Assembly (NCBI GenBank): GCA_019637075.1
Contig: JAHBWI010000001.1
Span: 372,001 to 436,000 of the forward strand
Direction: 5' to 3'
DNA length: 64,000 nt
Origin: Nitrospiraceae bacterium
GTDB lineage: Bacteria; Nitrospirota; Nitrospiria; Nitrospirales; Nitrospiraceae
Position 1 is the first letter of the stretch. Each line of letters opens with the position of its first letter. Below the pieces are notes generated by a model, which saw only the letters and a list, made by a program, of their open reading frames with translations, did no database searches and was not told where the DNA came from. This document shows, piece by piece, positions 38,089-45,995 of the stretch. The translations under genes were made by a program, and so were the position numbers.

Positions 38089-38742
38089 TTAGGATTCGCG
38101 CTTCTCCCCCGCTGCCACGCCGGCCCGCTGATCGAGCCAGACTTTCGGATATTGCACCTTGCCCAGCAGACGGAACCCGTCCAACGCCTCGCGCAGCAGC
38201 GCGCGCCGCTTCTCGGCGTCCGGTTCGTTCTTCTTCGCCTGCTCCCGCAACTGACTGAGCCAATCGATGAACGCCGCAAACTCGGCGTCGAAGATCCGCT
38301 CCATATCTTCCTTCATGAACCCGGACAATGCCGGCGCCTGTCCGCTCGTGCTGATCGCCACGCGGAGATGCCCGCAGTTCACGACCGCCGGCATGACGAC
38401 GTTGGAATATTCCGGCATGTCGACCGACCAGAGCAGGAACTTCTGTTCTCGGGCCATCGCGATCAACGCCTGGCCCATCTCACGATCCCCTCGCAGGGCG
38501 TTCAACACCAGAATCGCACTTTCGACGTCGGTCGCACGGAAATGCCGGCCCCGATGGATGATCTTGGCGGAGGCCGCCAGCCGCCGCAGCGGTTCGATGA
38601 GCGAAGGGCTGATGACCGTCACCTTGGCGCCCGATTCAAGCAGCCGCTGCGTTTTCTCGGCGGCTTCTTCATCGCCACCGATCACCACTACCGGCCATCC
38701 GCGTACGTCGAGCGAGATCTGAAATCCTGGATTAGCAGCCAT
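38089..38742 (-). CDS. Precorrin-2 dehydrogenase / sirohydrochlorin ferrochelatase (siroheme synthase N-domain)
   Basis: 217 residues. The NAD-binding N-terminus (WPVVVIGGDEEAAEKTQRLLESGAKVTVISP) appears here as VVVIGGDEEAAEKTQ and GAKVTVISP; ISTSGQAPALSGFMKED is the conserved CysG/Met8 motif. It oxidises precorrin-2, and possibly inserts iron, to give siroheme. It complements the cobA-hemD fusion encoded 20 kb away. The expected GGG loop reads GGD. Confidence 0.9.
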   Translation of the reverse strand: MAANPGFQISLDVRGWPVVVIGGDEEAAEKTQRLLESGAKVTVISPSLIEPLRRLAASAKIIHRGRHFRATDVESAILVLNALRGDREMGQALIAMAREQKFLLWSVDMPEYSNVVMPAVVNCGHLRVAISTSGQAPALSGFMKEDMERIFDAEFAAFIDWLSQLREQAKKNEPDAEKRRALLREALDGFRLLGKVQYPKVWLDQRAGVAAGEKRES

Positions 38743-38783
38743 GATCGTGTTCCTCCAACAGCGGTTGCGAAAACGGAAGGCGT

Positions 38784-38813
38784 ATCATACAACAGCCCTT
38801 TTCCCAGCGTAAA
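38784..38813 (-). promoter_or_regulatory. Possible promoter of the siroheme gene
   Basis: On the minus strand TTTACG (38813-38808), an 18-base spacer and TATGAT (38789-38784), about 40 bases upstream of the ATG. On the plus strand a TATAAT lies at 38851-38856, upstream of the divergent gene, but without a well-spaced -35. Confidence 0.4.
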
Positions 38814-38909
38814 CCCGCCGAGCCGGTTCCCCTTTGACCGGAGCCCTGGGTATAATGCCGGGGTTTGAGCGGACTGCGCGCCGCGAGGCGTTCACCAAAG
38901 GAGCACATC

Positions 38910-39362
38910 TTGGCAGGATATACAGGACGATCGATACTGATGGCGGGCGGCATCATCGGGCTGGCGGCCCTCGCCGCCTATTTCGGCATCGCACATATCG
39001 GGGAGCCGGACCAGGGCGGCGGCTCGATCGCCGGCCAGGTGCGGATCGCCCCGGAACTGGCCTCGCAGCTCAAGCCGACCGACGTCCTGTTCGTGATTGT
39101 GCGCCGCCCATCCGGTCCGCCGCGGCCGATCGCGGCCAAACGGTTCGACCAACCCAAGTTCCCGGTGTCGTTCGAAATCACCGGCGACGATGTGATGGTC
39201 AAGGGAACGGAACTGAAAGGGATGGTGGATGTGATTGCCCGTGTCGACCGAGACGGCCAAGCCGGCCAACCCCAACCGGGTGACATGGAAGGCCGCTACG
39301 ACAAGAACCCAACCCTACCGGGCGGCAAAGACGTGAACATTACGATCGACAAGGTCTACTAG
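38910..39362 (+). CDS. Membrane-anchored stand-alone CcmI/CycH C-terminal-like domain
   Basis: 150 residues from a TTG start with AAGGAG seven bases upstream. One membrane anchor (about 8-28) precedes a single domain (about 38-150): SIAGQVRIAPELASQLKPTD, FVIVRRPSGPPRPIAAKRF and QPQPGDMEGRYDKNP. This resembles the beta-sandwich that ends CcmI/CycH cytochrome c assembly proteins (GxVxLxPxLA ... PQPGDLEG). The TPR part of those proteins is absent. A periplasmic role in heme attachment or apocytochrome handling is possible. Confidence 0.62.
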   Translation: MAGYTGRSILMAGGIIGLAALAAYFGIAHIGEPDQGGGSIAGQVRIAPELASQLKPTDVLFVIVRRPSGPPRPIAAKRFDQPKFPVSFEITGDDVMVKGTELKGMVDVIARVDRDGQAGQPQPGDMEGRYDKNPTLPGGKDVNITIDKVY

Positions 39363-39460
39363 CGGAACCACGTGCACCAGCACATGCTCTGGATTGAGAT
39401 CGAGGGCCAGTCCGAAACCAGACAGGTCAAACGAAAACATCCCGACTCACCCAGTGCCTA

Positions 39461-40006
39461 TTAGGGGCCGGAGGGGTCCGCGTCGAGCTCCATGTTCCAG
39501 TACAAATAGTCACGCCAGCTTTCCGGCGTATTCCGGATGCCGATCGTAATCGTGACCGTGGGGCTCCAGCGCGGCTTCACGGGTTTCTTGATCAACCGCA
39601 TGTTGGCTTCGTCGGGCGTCCGCCCGCTCTTCCGGTTGTTGCAGCGCCAGCAGGCCGTCACGATGTTCTCCCAGGTCTTGCGGCCGCCCTTGGCGATCGG
39701 CACGACGTGGTCGAAGGTCAACTCTTCCGTGCGGAACTTGTGATTGCAGTATTGGCAGCTATAGCCGTCACGGGTAAAGATGTTGATGCGCGAAAACTTG
39801 ACGGCGCGGTGGCTGTCCTTCAGCTTGACCAGCTTGAGCAACCGCATAACGGACGGAAGTTTGATGGAAATCGAAATGCCGTGGACTTCGCGATCGTAGA
39901 CTTCGAGAACTTCGACTTTCCCCTGCCAGAGCAGCGTGATCGCCTTCTGCCAGTGGAGGACGCGCAGCGGTTCATAGGTCGAGTTGAGCAACAAGGTCAT
40001 TTCCAT
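39461..40006 (-). CDS. HNH endonuclease family protein
   Basis: 181 residues. A conserved N-terminal region (LLNSTYEPLRVLHWQKAI) is followed by an HNH domain (about 80-135): CQYCNHKF, the HNH core FDHVVPIAKGG, TWENIVTACWRCNNRKSG. The first CxxC and the CWRC pair would bind structural zinc. This domain layout is widespread as a solitary chromosomal gene, so it is not taken as a homing enzyme. Single gene with no partner methyltransferase. Confidence 0.87.
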   Translation of the reverse strand: MEMTLLLNSTYEPLRVLHWQKAITLLWQGKVEVLEVYDREVHGISISIKLPSVMRLLKLVKLKDSHRAVKFSRINIFTRDGYSCQYCNHKFRTEELTFDHVVPIAKGGRKTWENIVTACWRCNNRKSGRTPDEANMRLIKKPVKPRWSPTVTITIGIRNTPESWRDYLYWNMELDADPSGP

Positions 40007-40190
40007 AGTAGCTCCGACGGTCTCCTATGCGTGCACTTATGATAAGGATAGCAAAATGCCGACGACAGACTCCTTTCCCATGATTCTATGCCATATGCGA
40101 CCAATGAAATCAAGCATTTGAGGCCGGCCGGCCTTGATGTTACGCAGACTTGAGCCGCGCGCACCCACAGCGAGAGGCACACACAATCAC

Positions 40191-40517
40191 ATGGAATCGC
40201 CGCCACAATACGTCACGATCGCAAAGGTAGGAGACATCCCGCCCGGGACTTGCCGAACGGTGGATGTACAGGGGATCTTCCTGGCTCTTTGTAACGTCGA
40301 AGGAACTTATCGAGTCGTCGACAACACCTGCCCGCACGCGGGGGGCCCCTTAGGCGAAGGGCAGTTGCAGGGGGAACTCCTGGTCTGTCCCTGGCACGGT
40401 TGGCGATTCAATGTGCGAACGGGCGAACGGCAGGAGAATCCGGAGATCCGCGTGCCGGTGATCGAGGTGCGAGTCTTAGGAGAAGAGATTCAGGTGAAGG
40501 TGCCGCTTACGTTGTAG
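40191..40517 (+). CDS. Rieske [2Fe-2S] ferredoxin-like protein
   Basis: 108 residues, a single Rieske domain. Cluster ligands lie in NTCPHAGGPLGEG and VCPWHGWRFN (C-x-H and C-x2-H). It has no membrane anchor and resembles the small electron carriers of dioxygenases and nitrite reductase NirD-type subunits. ATG at 40191 is chosen because it directly precedes the domain. It overlaps the convergent gene by 11 bases. Confidence 0.92.
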   Translation: MESPPQYVTIAKVGDIPPGTCRTVDVQGIFLALCNVEGTYRVVDNTCPHAGGPLGEGQLQGELLVCPWHGWRFNVRTGERQENPEIRVPVIEVRVLGEEIQVKVPLTL

Positions 40518-40962
40518 GCGGCAGCGGCGGGGAATTGGGTTTGGAGGGGTCGGGACGACGCTCGGGAGGACCTTCCGGCATCAACCCGTCGGCCGGCAGC
40601 GAAGCGGCGTTCACGCGCTTGCTTTCCAAATCCACGTGCCAGATGAACTCCCGCTCGAACCACTGATTCGTCCCCTGCTCGCGCATGTTGATCCGAATCT
40701 CGTAGCGCTGCCCATCCTGCTTGATGACGCGCCATTCGCCCAACCGCAAGCCAAGCCCCCGTGCTTTTTGAATCCGCACCCGCTCGTTGAAGGCTTGAAG
40801 AATCGTGGGATAGCCGGCCGCGCGGTGCGTCTGCACCAGCGCCAACGCTTCCGCAGCCCGAGGATCGGTCACGGGGTTGATGCTCGGCGGCGTCAGCCAC
40901 AGGTAGATCAACACGCCGGCCGCAAGCAAAACCAGCACTCCGTAATGAATCGCTTTGCTCAT
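40507..40962 (-). CDS. Membrane-anchored protein of unknown function
   Basis: 151 residues. One N-terminal helix (about 6-24, YGVLVLLAAGVLIYLWL) anchors a soluble domain with the pattern LRLGEWRVIKQDGQRYEIRI, REQGTNQWFEREFIWHVDL. The C-terminus is proline-rich (about 20 residues). I do not recognise a family. It converges on the Rieske gene with an 11-base overlap. Confidence 0.7.
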   Translation of the reverse strand: MSKAIHYGVLVLLAAGVLIYLWLTPPSINPVTDPRAAEALALVQTHRAAGYPTILQAFNERVRIQKARGLGLRLGEWRVIKQDGQRYEIRINMREQGTNQWFEREFIWHVDLESKRVNAASLPADGLMPEGPPERRPDPSKPNSPPLPPTT

Positions 40963-41158
40963 GGATTGGAAAAGATAGAATGGGTTCGCCGATGATCGAT
41001 GCTCGTAATCATAAAAGGGGCCGGCGGCACTGTCAACGGAGCCGGCTTGCGCCCGTCATCGAAGGCCCGACCGTCCCTGCGGCCTTGACAACGCCGCGCG
41101 GGGCTATGCTACAAGTATCGACCACTGCCATTTATGATTGAGGGAGCAGTACGTCCCG

Positions 41159-41602
41159 ATGAAATTTTTCTTCTACGCCGACAATTTGAACCCGACCCAA
41201 CTCAAGCGTCGCGCCCCCGAACACAAGTTTCTGTTCAACGCCTATCTTCCGGACCACTCGATCCAGTTTTGCCGGTGGTCCACCCAGTGGCGTTGCGGAC
41301 TCGCCAGCGTGATTCCCTCGCCGGGCGAGAAGGTCTGGGGCTCGGTCTTCGAGATCACCGACGAAGATTTGAAGATCCTCGACGAGTTCGAAAACGATGT
41401 GCCGCAGGGCGCCTATCGCCACCTGCCCGTCACGGTCATTACTGAGGACAACGAAAAGATCCTCGTCACGACCCATGCCGCCAACCCTATCGGGAAGTTC
41501 AAGCCCAAGCAGCACTACCTGGACTGGGTGATGAAGGGGCTCAAGCAGTGGAAGCTCCCCCAGGAATGCATCGAACAGTGGGGTTTGTACAGCCCGAAGT
41601 AA
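41159..41602 (+). CDS. Gamma-glutamylcyclotransferase-like (AIG2/GGCT fold) protein
   Basis: 147 residues. FFYADNLNPTQLKRRAPEH replaces the usual YGSN phosphate loop, followed by WRCGLASVIPSPGEKVWGSVFEI and LKILDEFENDVPQGAYRH, which carries the acidic residue used in catalysis in the family. The end KLPQECIEQW matches the GLPxEYI tail. Function could be gamma-glutamyl cyclisation or a related amide reaction. A TTG start seven codons upstream is possible. Confidence 0.75.
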   Translation: MKFFFYADNLNPTQLKRRAPEHKFLFNAYLPDHSIQFCRWSTQWRCGLASVIPSPGEKVWGSVFEITDEDLKILDEFENDVPQGAYRHLPVTVITEDNEKILVTTHAANPIGKFKPKQHYLDWVMKGLKQWKLPQECIEQWGLYSPK

Positions 41603-41707
41603 CCCAGCAAGAACGTATGGCTGCTAGCCTATCGAAAATGGCAGGAGCCTGAGTCCCGGTTTCCTGTCACGTGCCATACGCCATCAGCTCTTTATCAAGG
41701 AGAGACC

Positions 41708-42034
41708 ATGCCGAAGCCGAAATATCATATCCTCGTCTGCACCAACGCCCGTCCCCCCGGCCATCCGAAGCCCTCTTGCGGCGGCCAGGGATCGGCACAG
41801 CTCCTCATGGCCTTCAACATGGGTCTGATGCAGCGCGGTATCATGCCCGGTGAAGTGTTGGTCACAGGCTCCTCCTGCCTCGGCCCCTGCGAACAGGGAC
41901 CGACGGTGGTCGTCTACCCGGACAATACCTGGTACTCGAAGGTCACGGAAGCCGATGTCGCCACCATCCTCGATGAACACATCAAGGGCGGTAAGCCGGC
42001 AGCGAAGCTCAATCCGGACGGAGTCTGGAAGTAG
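41708..42034 (+). CDS. Thioredoxin-like [2Fe-2S] ferredoxin
   Basis: 108 residues. Cluster cysteines are Cys11, Cys24, Cys57 and Cys61 (VCTN, SCGGQG, SSCLGPCEQGP), the spacing of thioredoxin-fold ferredoxins such as the NuoE type. AAGGAGAG precedes the ATG. Likely a soluble one-electron carrier; no dedicated partner is adjacent. Confidence 0.92.
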   Translation: MPKPKYHILVCTNARPPGHPKPSCGGQGSAQLLMAFNMGLMQRGIMPGEVLVTGSSCLGPCEQGPTVVVYPDNTWYSKVTEADVATILDEHIKGGKPAAKLNPDGVWK

Positions 42035-42079
42035 TCCCGAATTCTTCCATTTCTTTGAGGATACTCAAAACGGCTGCTA

Positions 42080-42205
42080 TCTCACCCGCCCAGCCCCGGC
42101 GCGCCGGGACGCGCCATTCCGCAAGCAAGACCGCAGGCGCGAGGCGAGTTGAGTCGTGGGCGGCAGCTGGATAGTTTCGAATCCTGGCTGCATTTTCATC
42201 ATCCG
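42080..42205 (+). repeat. Dispersed intergenic repeat, copy A (fragmentary)
   Basis: Two blocks match copy B near 43 kb: 42080-42105 is identical over 26 bases to 42922-42947, and 42192-42205 (ATTTTCATCATCCG) is identical to 43110-43123. The intervening palindrome of copy B is missing. It lies directly upstream of moaB. Confidence 0.75.
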
Positions 42206-42211
42206 ATCAAC

Positions 42212-42724
42212 ATGAGCACGCCAAGTCACAAAGAACACAAACACCACGCCCCTCGCTCCATCGGCTGCATGGTCATCACCTGCAGCGACACGCGCACGCC
42301 TGAAACCGACACGAGCGGGCAGCTGATCCACAAACTGCTTAAGGAACAGGGTCACAGCGTCGCGGCCTATCACCTGGTAAAGGACGAACCGGCGCAGATC
42401 AAGGACCGGATTGCCGAAGGGTTGGCGAACGGCGCGGTGCAGGCCATCATCATCAACGGCGGCACCGGGATCTCGCGGCGGGATTCCACGTTTGAAGCAG
42501 TCGATGCGATGTTGGAAAAACGGCTGGACGGATTCGGCGAAGTCTTCCGCTACCTGACCTATCAGGAAATCGGCTCACCGGCCATCATGAGCCGCGCCAC
42601 CGCCGGCATCATCAAGGGCCGCGTCCTCTTCTCCACTCCAGGCTCGGAAAACGCCGTCCGCCTCGCGATGGAAAAACTCATCCTCCCCGAACTCGGTCAC
42701 CTCGTCAAAGAACTGAGCAAGTAA
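42212..42724 (+). CDS. moaB: MoaB/MogA-type molybdenum cofactor protein
   Basis: 170 residues. The molybdopterin-binding fold shows VITCSDTRTPETDTSG, IIINGGTGISRRDSTFEAV, FRYLTYQEIGSPAIMSRATAG and FSTPGSENAV. It adenylylates or binds molybdopterin during cofactor maturation. ATG at 42212 is taken; upstream sequence is repeat-derived. Cofactor may serve molybdenum enzymes such as nitrite oxidoreductase, if present in this genome. Confidence 0.9.
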   Translation: MSTPSHKEHKHHAPRSIGCMVITCSDTRTPETDTSGQLIHKLLKEQGHSVAAYHLVKDEPAQIKDRIAEGLANGAVQAIIINGGTGISRRDSTFEAVDAMLEKRLDGFGEVFRYLTYQEIGSPAIMSRATAGIIKGRVLFSTPGSENAVRLAMEKLILPELGHLVKELSK

Positions 42725-43000
42725 GCGTGAAGCGCCCCTCGTAAGGCGCATCCCGTAGGGGCAGGGCTCAGCATGCCGCAATCAGCCGTCAGCACATCAC
42801 TCCCATGAACGCCGAGCGACATCCCCTCTGACCATACGTTATACGCCATAGGCTGTGCGCCATCCACCCTCAGCCATTCGCGTCCCCACTCGACTTACAT
42901 TTCACGAGACACGCTCCGAGTTCTCACCCGCCCAGCCCCGGCGCGCCAAGACACGCCTCACCACGCCAAGGCCGCAGGCGAGCGCTTGAGTATCCGAAAA
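42725..43000. other. Gene-free stretch between moaB and the CBS gene
   Basis: A GCCCCT/AGGGGC inverted pair (about 42733-42761) just after moaB could end its transcript. The 26-base block shared with copy A is at 42922-42947. Nothing coding is recognised. Confidence 0.45.
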
Positions 43001-43122
43001 GGATGATCAAAATGGTCACCCAACGAGGCCCCAGGAAGCACGGCGACTGAGGCGTACCCTCTGGGATACGTCGCAGGGAGACGTGCGACCGAGAACAAAG
43101 TTGGGGACCATTTTCATCATCC
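43001..43122. repeat. Palindromic intergenic element, copy B (MITE-like)
   Basis: Ends 43001-43017 and 43106-43122 are inverted repeats with one mismatch in 17. Inside, CCCAAC/GTTGGG and ACGTC/GACGT pairs continue the fold. The segment around 43023-43058 recurs near 44820-44855. It stops two bases short of the CBS gene stop codon. Confidence 0.75.
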
Positions 43123-43123
43123 G

Positions 43124-43558
43124 TCAATCCTGGCTGATTTTTGGTTCGGAATACTTTACCTCCGTCGAAATCTTCGACTGCGCATAGCGCTTGTAGTGCG
43201 CCAAGAGGTCGCGAACGGAAACCATGCCGACGACGCTGCCGTTCTTGGTCACGGCCAGATGCCGCACGTTGAGATCGCCCATCATGTCCTGCGCTTCGTC
43301 GACGGTGCTGTCGCTTTCGATGGAGCAGAGCGGCGTGGTCATGATGTCTTCCACCGTCATCTTCGCGACGTTCTTATCGGTGCCGAGCGCTTTGCGGACC
43401 AAGTCGGTATCGGTGATGATGCCGATATGCGCCTTGCCCTTCTTGATCAACAGCGAGCTGACCTTCGCGGTACGCATCGTCTTGGCTGCGCTCCGGATCG
43501 AGGTGGCGGGCCCCACGCTTTTGGGATTCTTCGTCATGATCTGCGAAACCATCGGCAT
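43124..43558 (-). CDS. Two-CBS-domain protein
   Basis: 144 residues, a lone Bateman module: residues about 8-66 end in AHIGIITDTDLVRKA, and 73-130 end in SVVGMVSVRDLLAHY. A basic, polar tail follows. It is closely related in layout to the CBS protein within the heme run (16883-17275). No ligand can be assigned. The stop codon abuts palindromic element B. Confidence 0.88.
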   Translation of the reverse strand: MPMVSQIMTKNPKSVGPATSIRSAAKTMRTAKVSSLLIKKGKAHIGIITDTDLVRKALGTDKNVAKMTVEDIMTTPLCSIESDSTVDEAQDMMGDLNVRHLAVTKNGSVVGMVSVRDLLAHYKRYAQSKISTEVKYSEPKISQD

Positions 43559-43672
43559 ATGCAGTCCCCTTTCTATGGATCGGTAAGAGATGAAACCGGC
43601 CTCCCGTATGAGCACACAACATTTGTCAGCTCATGTTCAAACTGAGCTTATGGCAAATCTTCTCTAGTCTGT

Positions 43673-44701
43673 TCAACAGACTAGCACGATCTTACCAAAA
43701 AACTGTCTATTAAGGAGATACTCTTGCGCCGCTTTCGCTTCCTGCAGCGGAAACGCGCGATCGATGACAGGCTTCAACTTGCCATCTCCGACCAATTTGG
43801 CCGCCTTGAGCAGCTCCGCTCTGGTTCCCATGTACGATCCCTTGATCGTGAGCTGTCGAGAGTACACGTACCGGAGATCCAACTTCACCTCCGCTCCGGT
43901 CGTGGCACCACAGGTGACCAGCCGCCCGCCCTTCGCCAGCGAATCGATGCATTGTGCCCAGACCTCCGGACCGATATGTTCCAGCACGACATCGACGCCG
44001 CGCTTCTGCGTCAACTCGCGCACCCGGTGGTTCACCTGCTCCCGCCCATGATGAATCACCTCGTCCGCCCCGATCGCCTTGGCCTTGGCAATCTTGTCGT
44101 CGCTGCCCACGCTCGTGATGACCCGGGCACCGGCCAGCTTTGCCATCTGAATCGCAATGTGGCCGACCCCGCTTCCCGCTCCCATGATCAACACCGTCTC
44201 ACCGACTTGCACGTGGGCCAGGGCAAACAGCATGTGCCAGGCCGTCACCGACACCAGGGGAAAGGCAGCCGCCTGCTCGAAGCTCAGCGAACCGGGAATC
44301 GGAAATACGTTGCGCGCCGGCACCTTGACCAATTCGGCATAGCCGCCGTGACACATCGCGCCGATCAAACCATAGGAGCGGCAACGGTTGTCCTCCCCGG
44401 CCAGACATTGTTCGCAGCGGCCGCAACTCACACCGGGCGACACAAACACCCGCTCGCCCACCGCGACGTCCCGCACCTGTGAACCCACTTGCTCGATGAT
44501 CCCGGCGATATCGGATCCCGACACATGCGGCAACGGCATCGGATAGGCCGGGCTCCCCTGCCTGATCCAAATATCGAGGTGATTGAGGGCGCAGGCCTTC
44601 ACCCGCACCAGCACCTCATCCGCCCCCACGACCGGGTCCGGCATACTCTGATACTGCAACTTCCCCGGTCCACCATGTTCGTGAAACACAACAGCGTTCA
44701 T
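43673..44701 (-). CDS. Zinc-type alcohol dehydrogenase / quinone oxidoreductase family
   Basis: 342 residues, MDR superfamily. GroES-like N-domain with the catalytic-zinc region LPHVSGSDIAGIIEQVG; structural-zinc cysteines in SCGRCEQCLAGEDNRC; Rossmann fold with ILIMGAGSGVGHIAIQMAKLAGA (as LIMGAGSGVGHIAIQ). NAD(P)H-dependent oxidoreductase of unknown substrate. Single gene on the minus strand. Confidence 0.9.
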   Translation of the reverse strand: MNAVVFHEHGGPGKLQYQSMPDPVVGADEVLVRVKACALNHLDIWIRQGSPAYPMPLPHVSGSDIAGIIEQVGSQVRDVAVGERVFVSPGVSCGRCEQCLAGEDNRCRSYGLIGAMCHGGYAELVKVPARNVFPIPGSLSFEQAAAFPLVSVTAWHMLFALAHVQVGETVLIMGAGSGVGHIAIQMAKLAGARVITSVGSDDKIAKAKAIGADEVIHHGREQVNHRVRELTQKRGVDVVLEHIGPEVWAQCIDSLAKGGRLVTCGATTGAEVKLDLRYVYSRQLTIKGSYMGTRAELLKAAKLVGDGKLKPVIDRAFPLQEAKAAQEYLLNRQFFGKIVLVC

Positions 44702-44797
44702 AGGTCCTCAGACATTAGGTGACACATACGAAGGCACAAGCTCGTAATTCTGACATTAAACTCTTTCATTCATTCAGGGCTCACTCGACGCGTAACA

Positions 44798-44866
44798 GGA
44801 CGATCAGAACGCCAGATAACGAGGCCACGAGGAACAGGGCGACTGAGGCGTACCATTTTCACCTGC
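44798..44866. repeat. Palindromic intergenic element, copy C (internally deleted)
   Basis: GGACGATCAGAAC (44798-44810) corresponds to the left end of element B. The next block through GGCGACTGAGGCGTACC (to about 44853) matches its centre, and CATTTTCACC follows as in its right end. The half between GTACC and the right arm in copy B is absent. The rest of the 44702-44902 gap shows no gene. Confidence 0.6.
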
Positions 44867-44902
44867 TAACCACTTACCCCATGCACAGCGGAGATAGTGA
44901 AC

Positions 44903-45008
44903 GCGGCGGGTGGCAGCGAGGTGGGCGCCAGGTCCCGCCCGTAGCGGGGTCCCTACACCCGGCGGGGCGCGAGGACAGATCGGGCTCCTCGCTGACAGGA
45001 CCCGCCGT
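44903..45008 (+). repeat. Structured palindromic repeat, family 2, copy Y
   Basis: GGCGGGT (44905-44911) pairs with ACCCGCC (45000-45006) and CAGCGAGG (44914-44921) with CCTCGCTG (44987-44994). A central hairpin (GTAG...CTAC inside CGCCC...GGGGCG) completes the fold. The sequence is homologous to the reverse complement of 53127-53241. It begins three bases beyond the phzF-like stop codon and may act in 3'-end formation. Confidence 0.7.
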
Positions 45009-45011
45009 CGC

Positions 45012-45941
45012 TCAAAACGACAAACTCCCCTCGACGAGCATAACCGCCTGCCCTCCCACCGTCACTCCCTGTATCGCATCGTCCTCGGACATCACGCGGA
45101 TGAAGATGCGCGACGGCCGCTCGATCTCGTACCCCTGCTCGGAGGTAATGTCGCTGATTTCTCCCACGTCCACCGCACCATGTTGCACCAAGTAGGCGCC
45201 GAGCGCCCCGCTCGCGCTCCCGGTCGCGGGGTCTTCCACGATCCCGATCAGCGGCGCGAACATCCGCGTATGGACGTGCGAGGATTGCTCCACCGTCATC
45301 GTCGTGAACACCATCATGCCGTTCGCCCCGAAGCGCTGGCAGAGTTCGGCCACGGCCGACACGTCCGGGACGATCTGCCTCACCGCCGTGAGCGTCCGCA
45401 CCGGCACGATCATCACCGGCAAGCCGGTCGAAACGACCTGCACCGGGAAATGGGTCTCCGTGATGAGCGACTTGTTGATGCCGAGCGCGCGCGCGATGTG
45501 GAACAGGTCCTCCGGCATCTCCACCACGTCGAGAAACTGCGGGGCCGGCTGCGACATCACCACCCGGTCGATCTCGCCCTTGTGCGAATGGACCTCCACG
45601 GGAAACAGGCCCAAATTGCACTCCTGCAGCAGCCGCGTGATCGGCTCAAGCAGGTTCACGCGCTTCAAAGTCCCGAGCACGAAGAAGGTGCCGATGACCG
45701 GATGCCCCGCGAAGGGAATTTCCTGCGTCGGCGTGAAAATGCGGATCTTGACCACGGCCGCGGGATCGGTAGGCGGGAAGACGAACACGGTTTCAGAGAG
45801 ATTCATCTCCCTGGCGATTTGCTGAAGCTCGTCGTCGGAGAGGCCATCGGCGTCGGGAAAGACCGCCACCGGATTGCCGCCGAACGGTTGATTGGTGAAT
45901 ACGTCCGCTTGATAAAACTGCAGAGTCCGCTTGCCGCCCAT
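45012..45941 (-). CDS. PhzF-family isomerase
   Basis: 309 residues, full length. YQADVFTNQPFGGNPVAVF, REMNLSETVFVFPP (with the catalytic glutamate) and the C-terminal half FAPLIGIVEDPATGSASGALGAYL are typical of the diaminopimelate-epimerase-like PhzF fold. No phenazine genes are nearby, so the substrate is unknown. The radical-SAM gene upstream is 54 bases away on the same strand. Confidence 0.92.
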   Translation of the reverse strand: MGGKRTLQFYQADVFTNQPFGGNPVAVFPDADGLSDDELQQIAREMNLSETVFVFPPTDPAAVVKIRIFTPTQEIPFAGHPVIGTFFVLGTLKRVNLLEPITRLLQECNLGLFPVEVHSHKGEIDRVVMSQPAPQFLDVVEMPEDLFHIARALGINKSLITETHFPVQVVSTGLPVMIVPVRTLTAVRQIVPDVSAVAELCQRFGANGMMVFTTMTVEQSSHVHTRMFAPLIGIVEDPATGSASGALGAYLVQHGAVDVGEISDITSEQGYEIERPSRIFIRVMSEDDAIQGVTVGGQAVMLVEGSLSF

Positions 45942-45995
45942 TGCCCCTCCCTCTGATGGCGCCTAGCGGCATGTTGCGCCGAGCGAGCCGTTTTT

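Noticed and set aside
39461-40006. HNH protein as a homing or restriction enzyme
   Set aside because: No intron, intein or methyltransferase nearby; the protein matches a widespread solitary chromosomal HNH type.
41085-41110. TTGACA...TATGCT as promoter of the GGCT-like gene
   Set aside because: Spacer is only 14 bases, below the usual range; kept out as a feature.
42749-43623. Promoter and coding sense for short frames in the 42.7-43.1 kb gap
   Set aside because: Short frames are made of repeat-derived sequence and have no ribosome site or family pattern.
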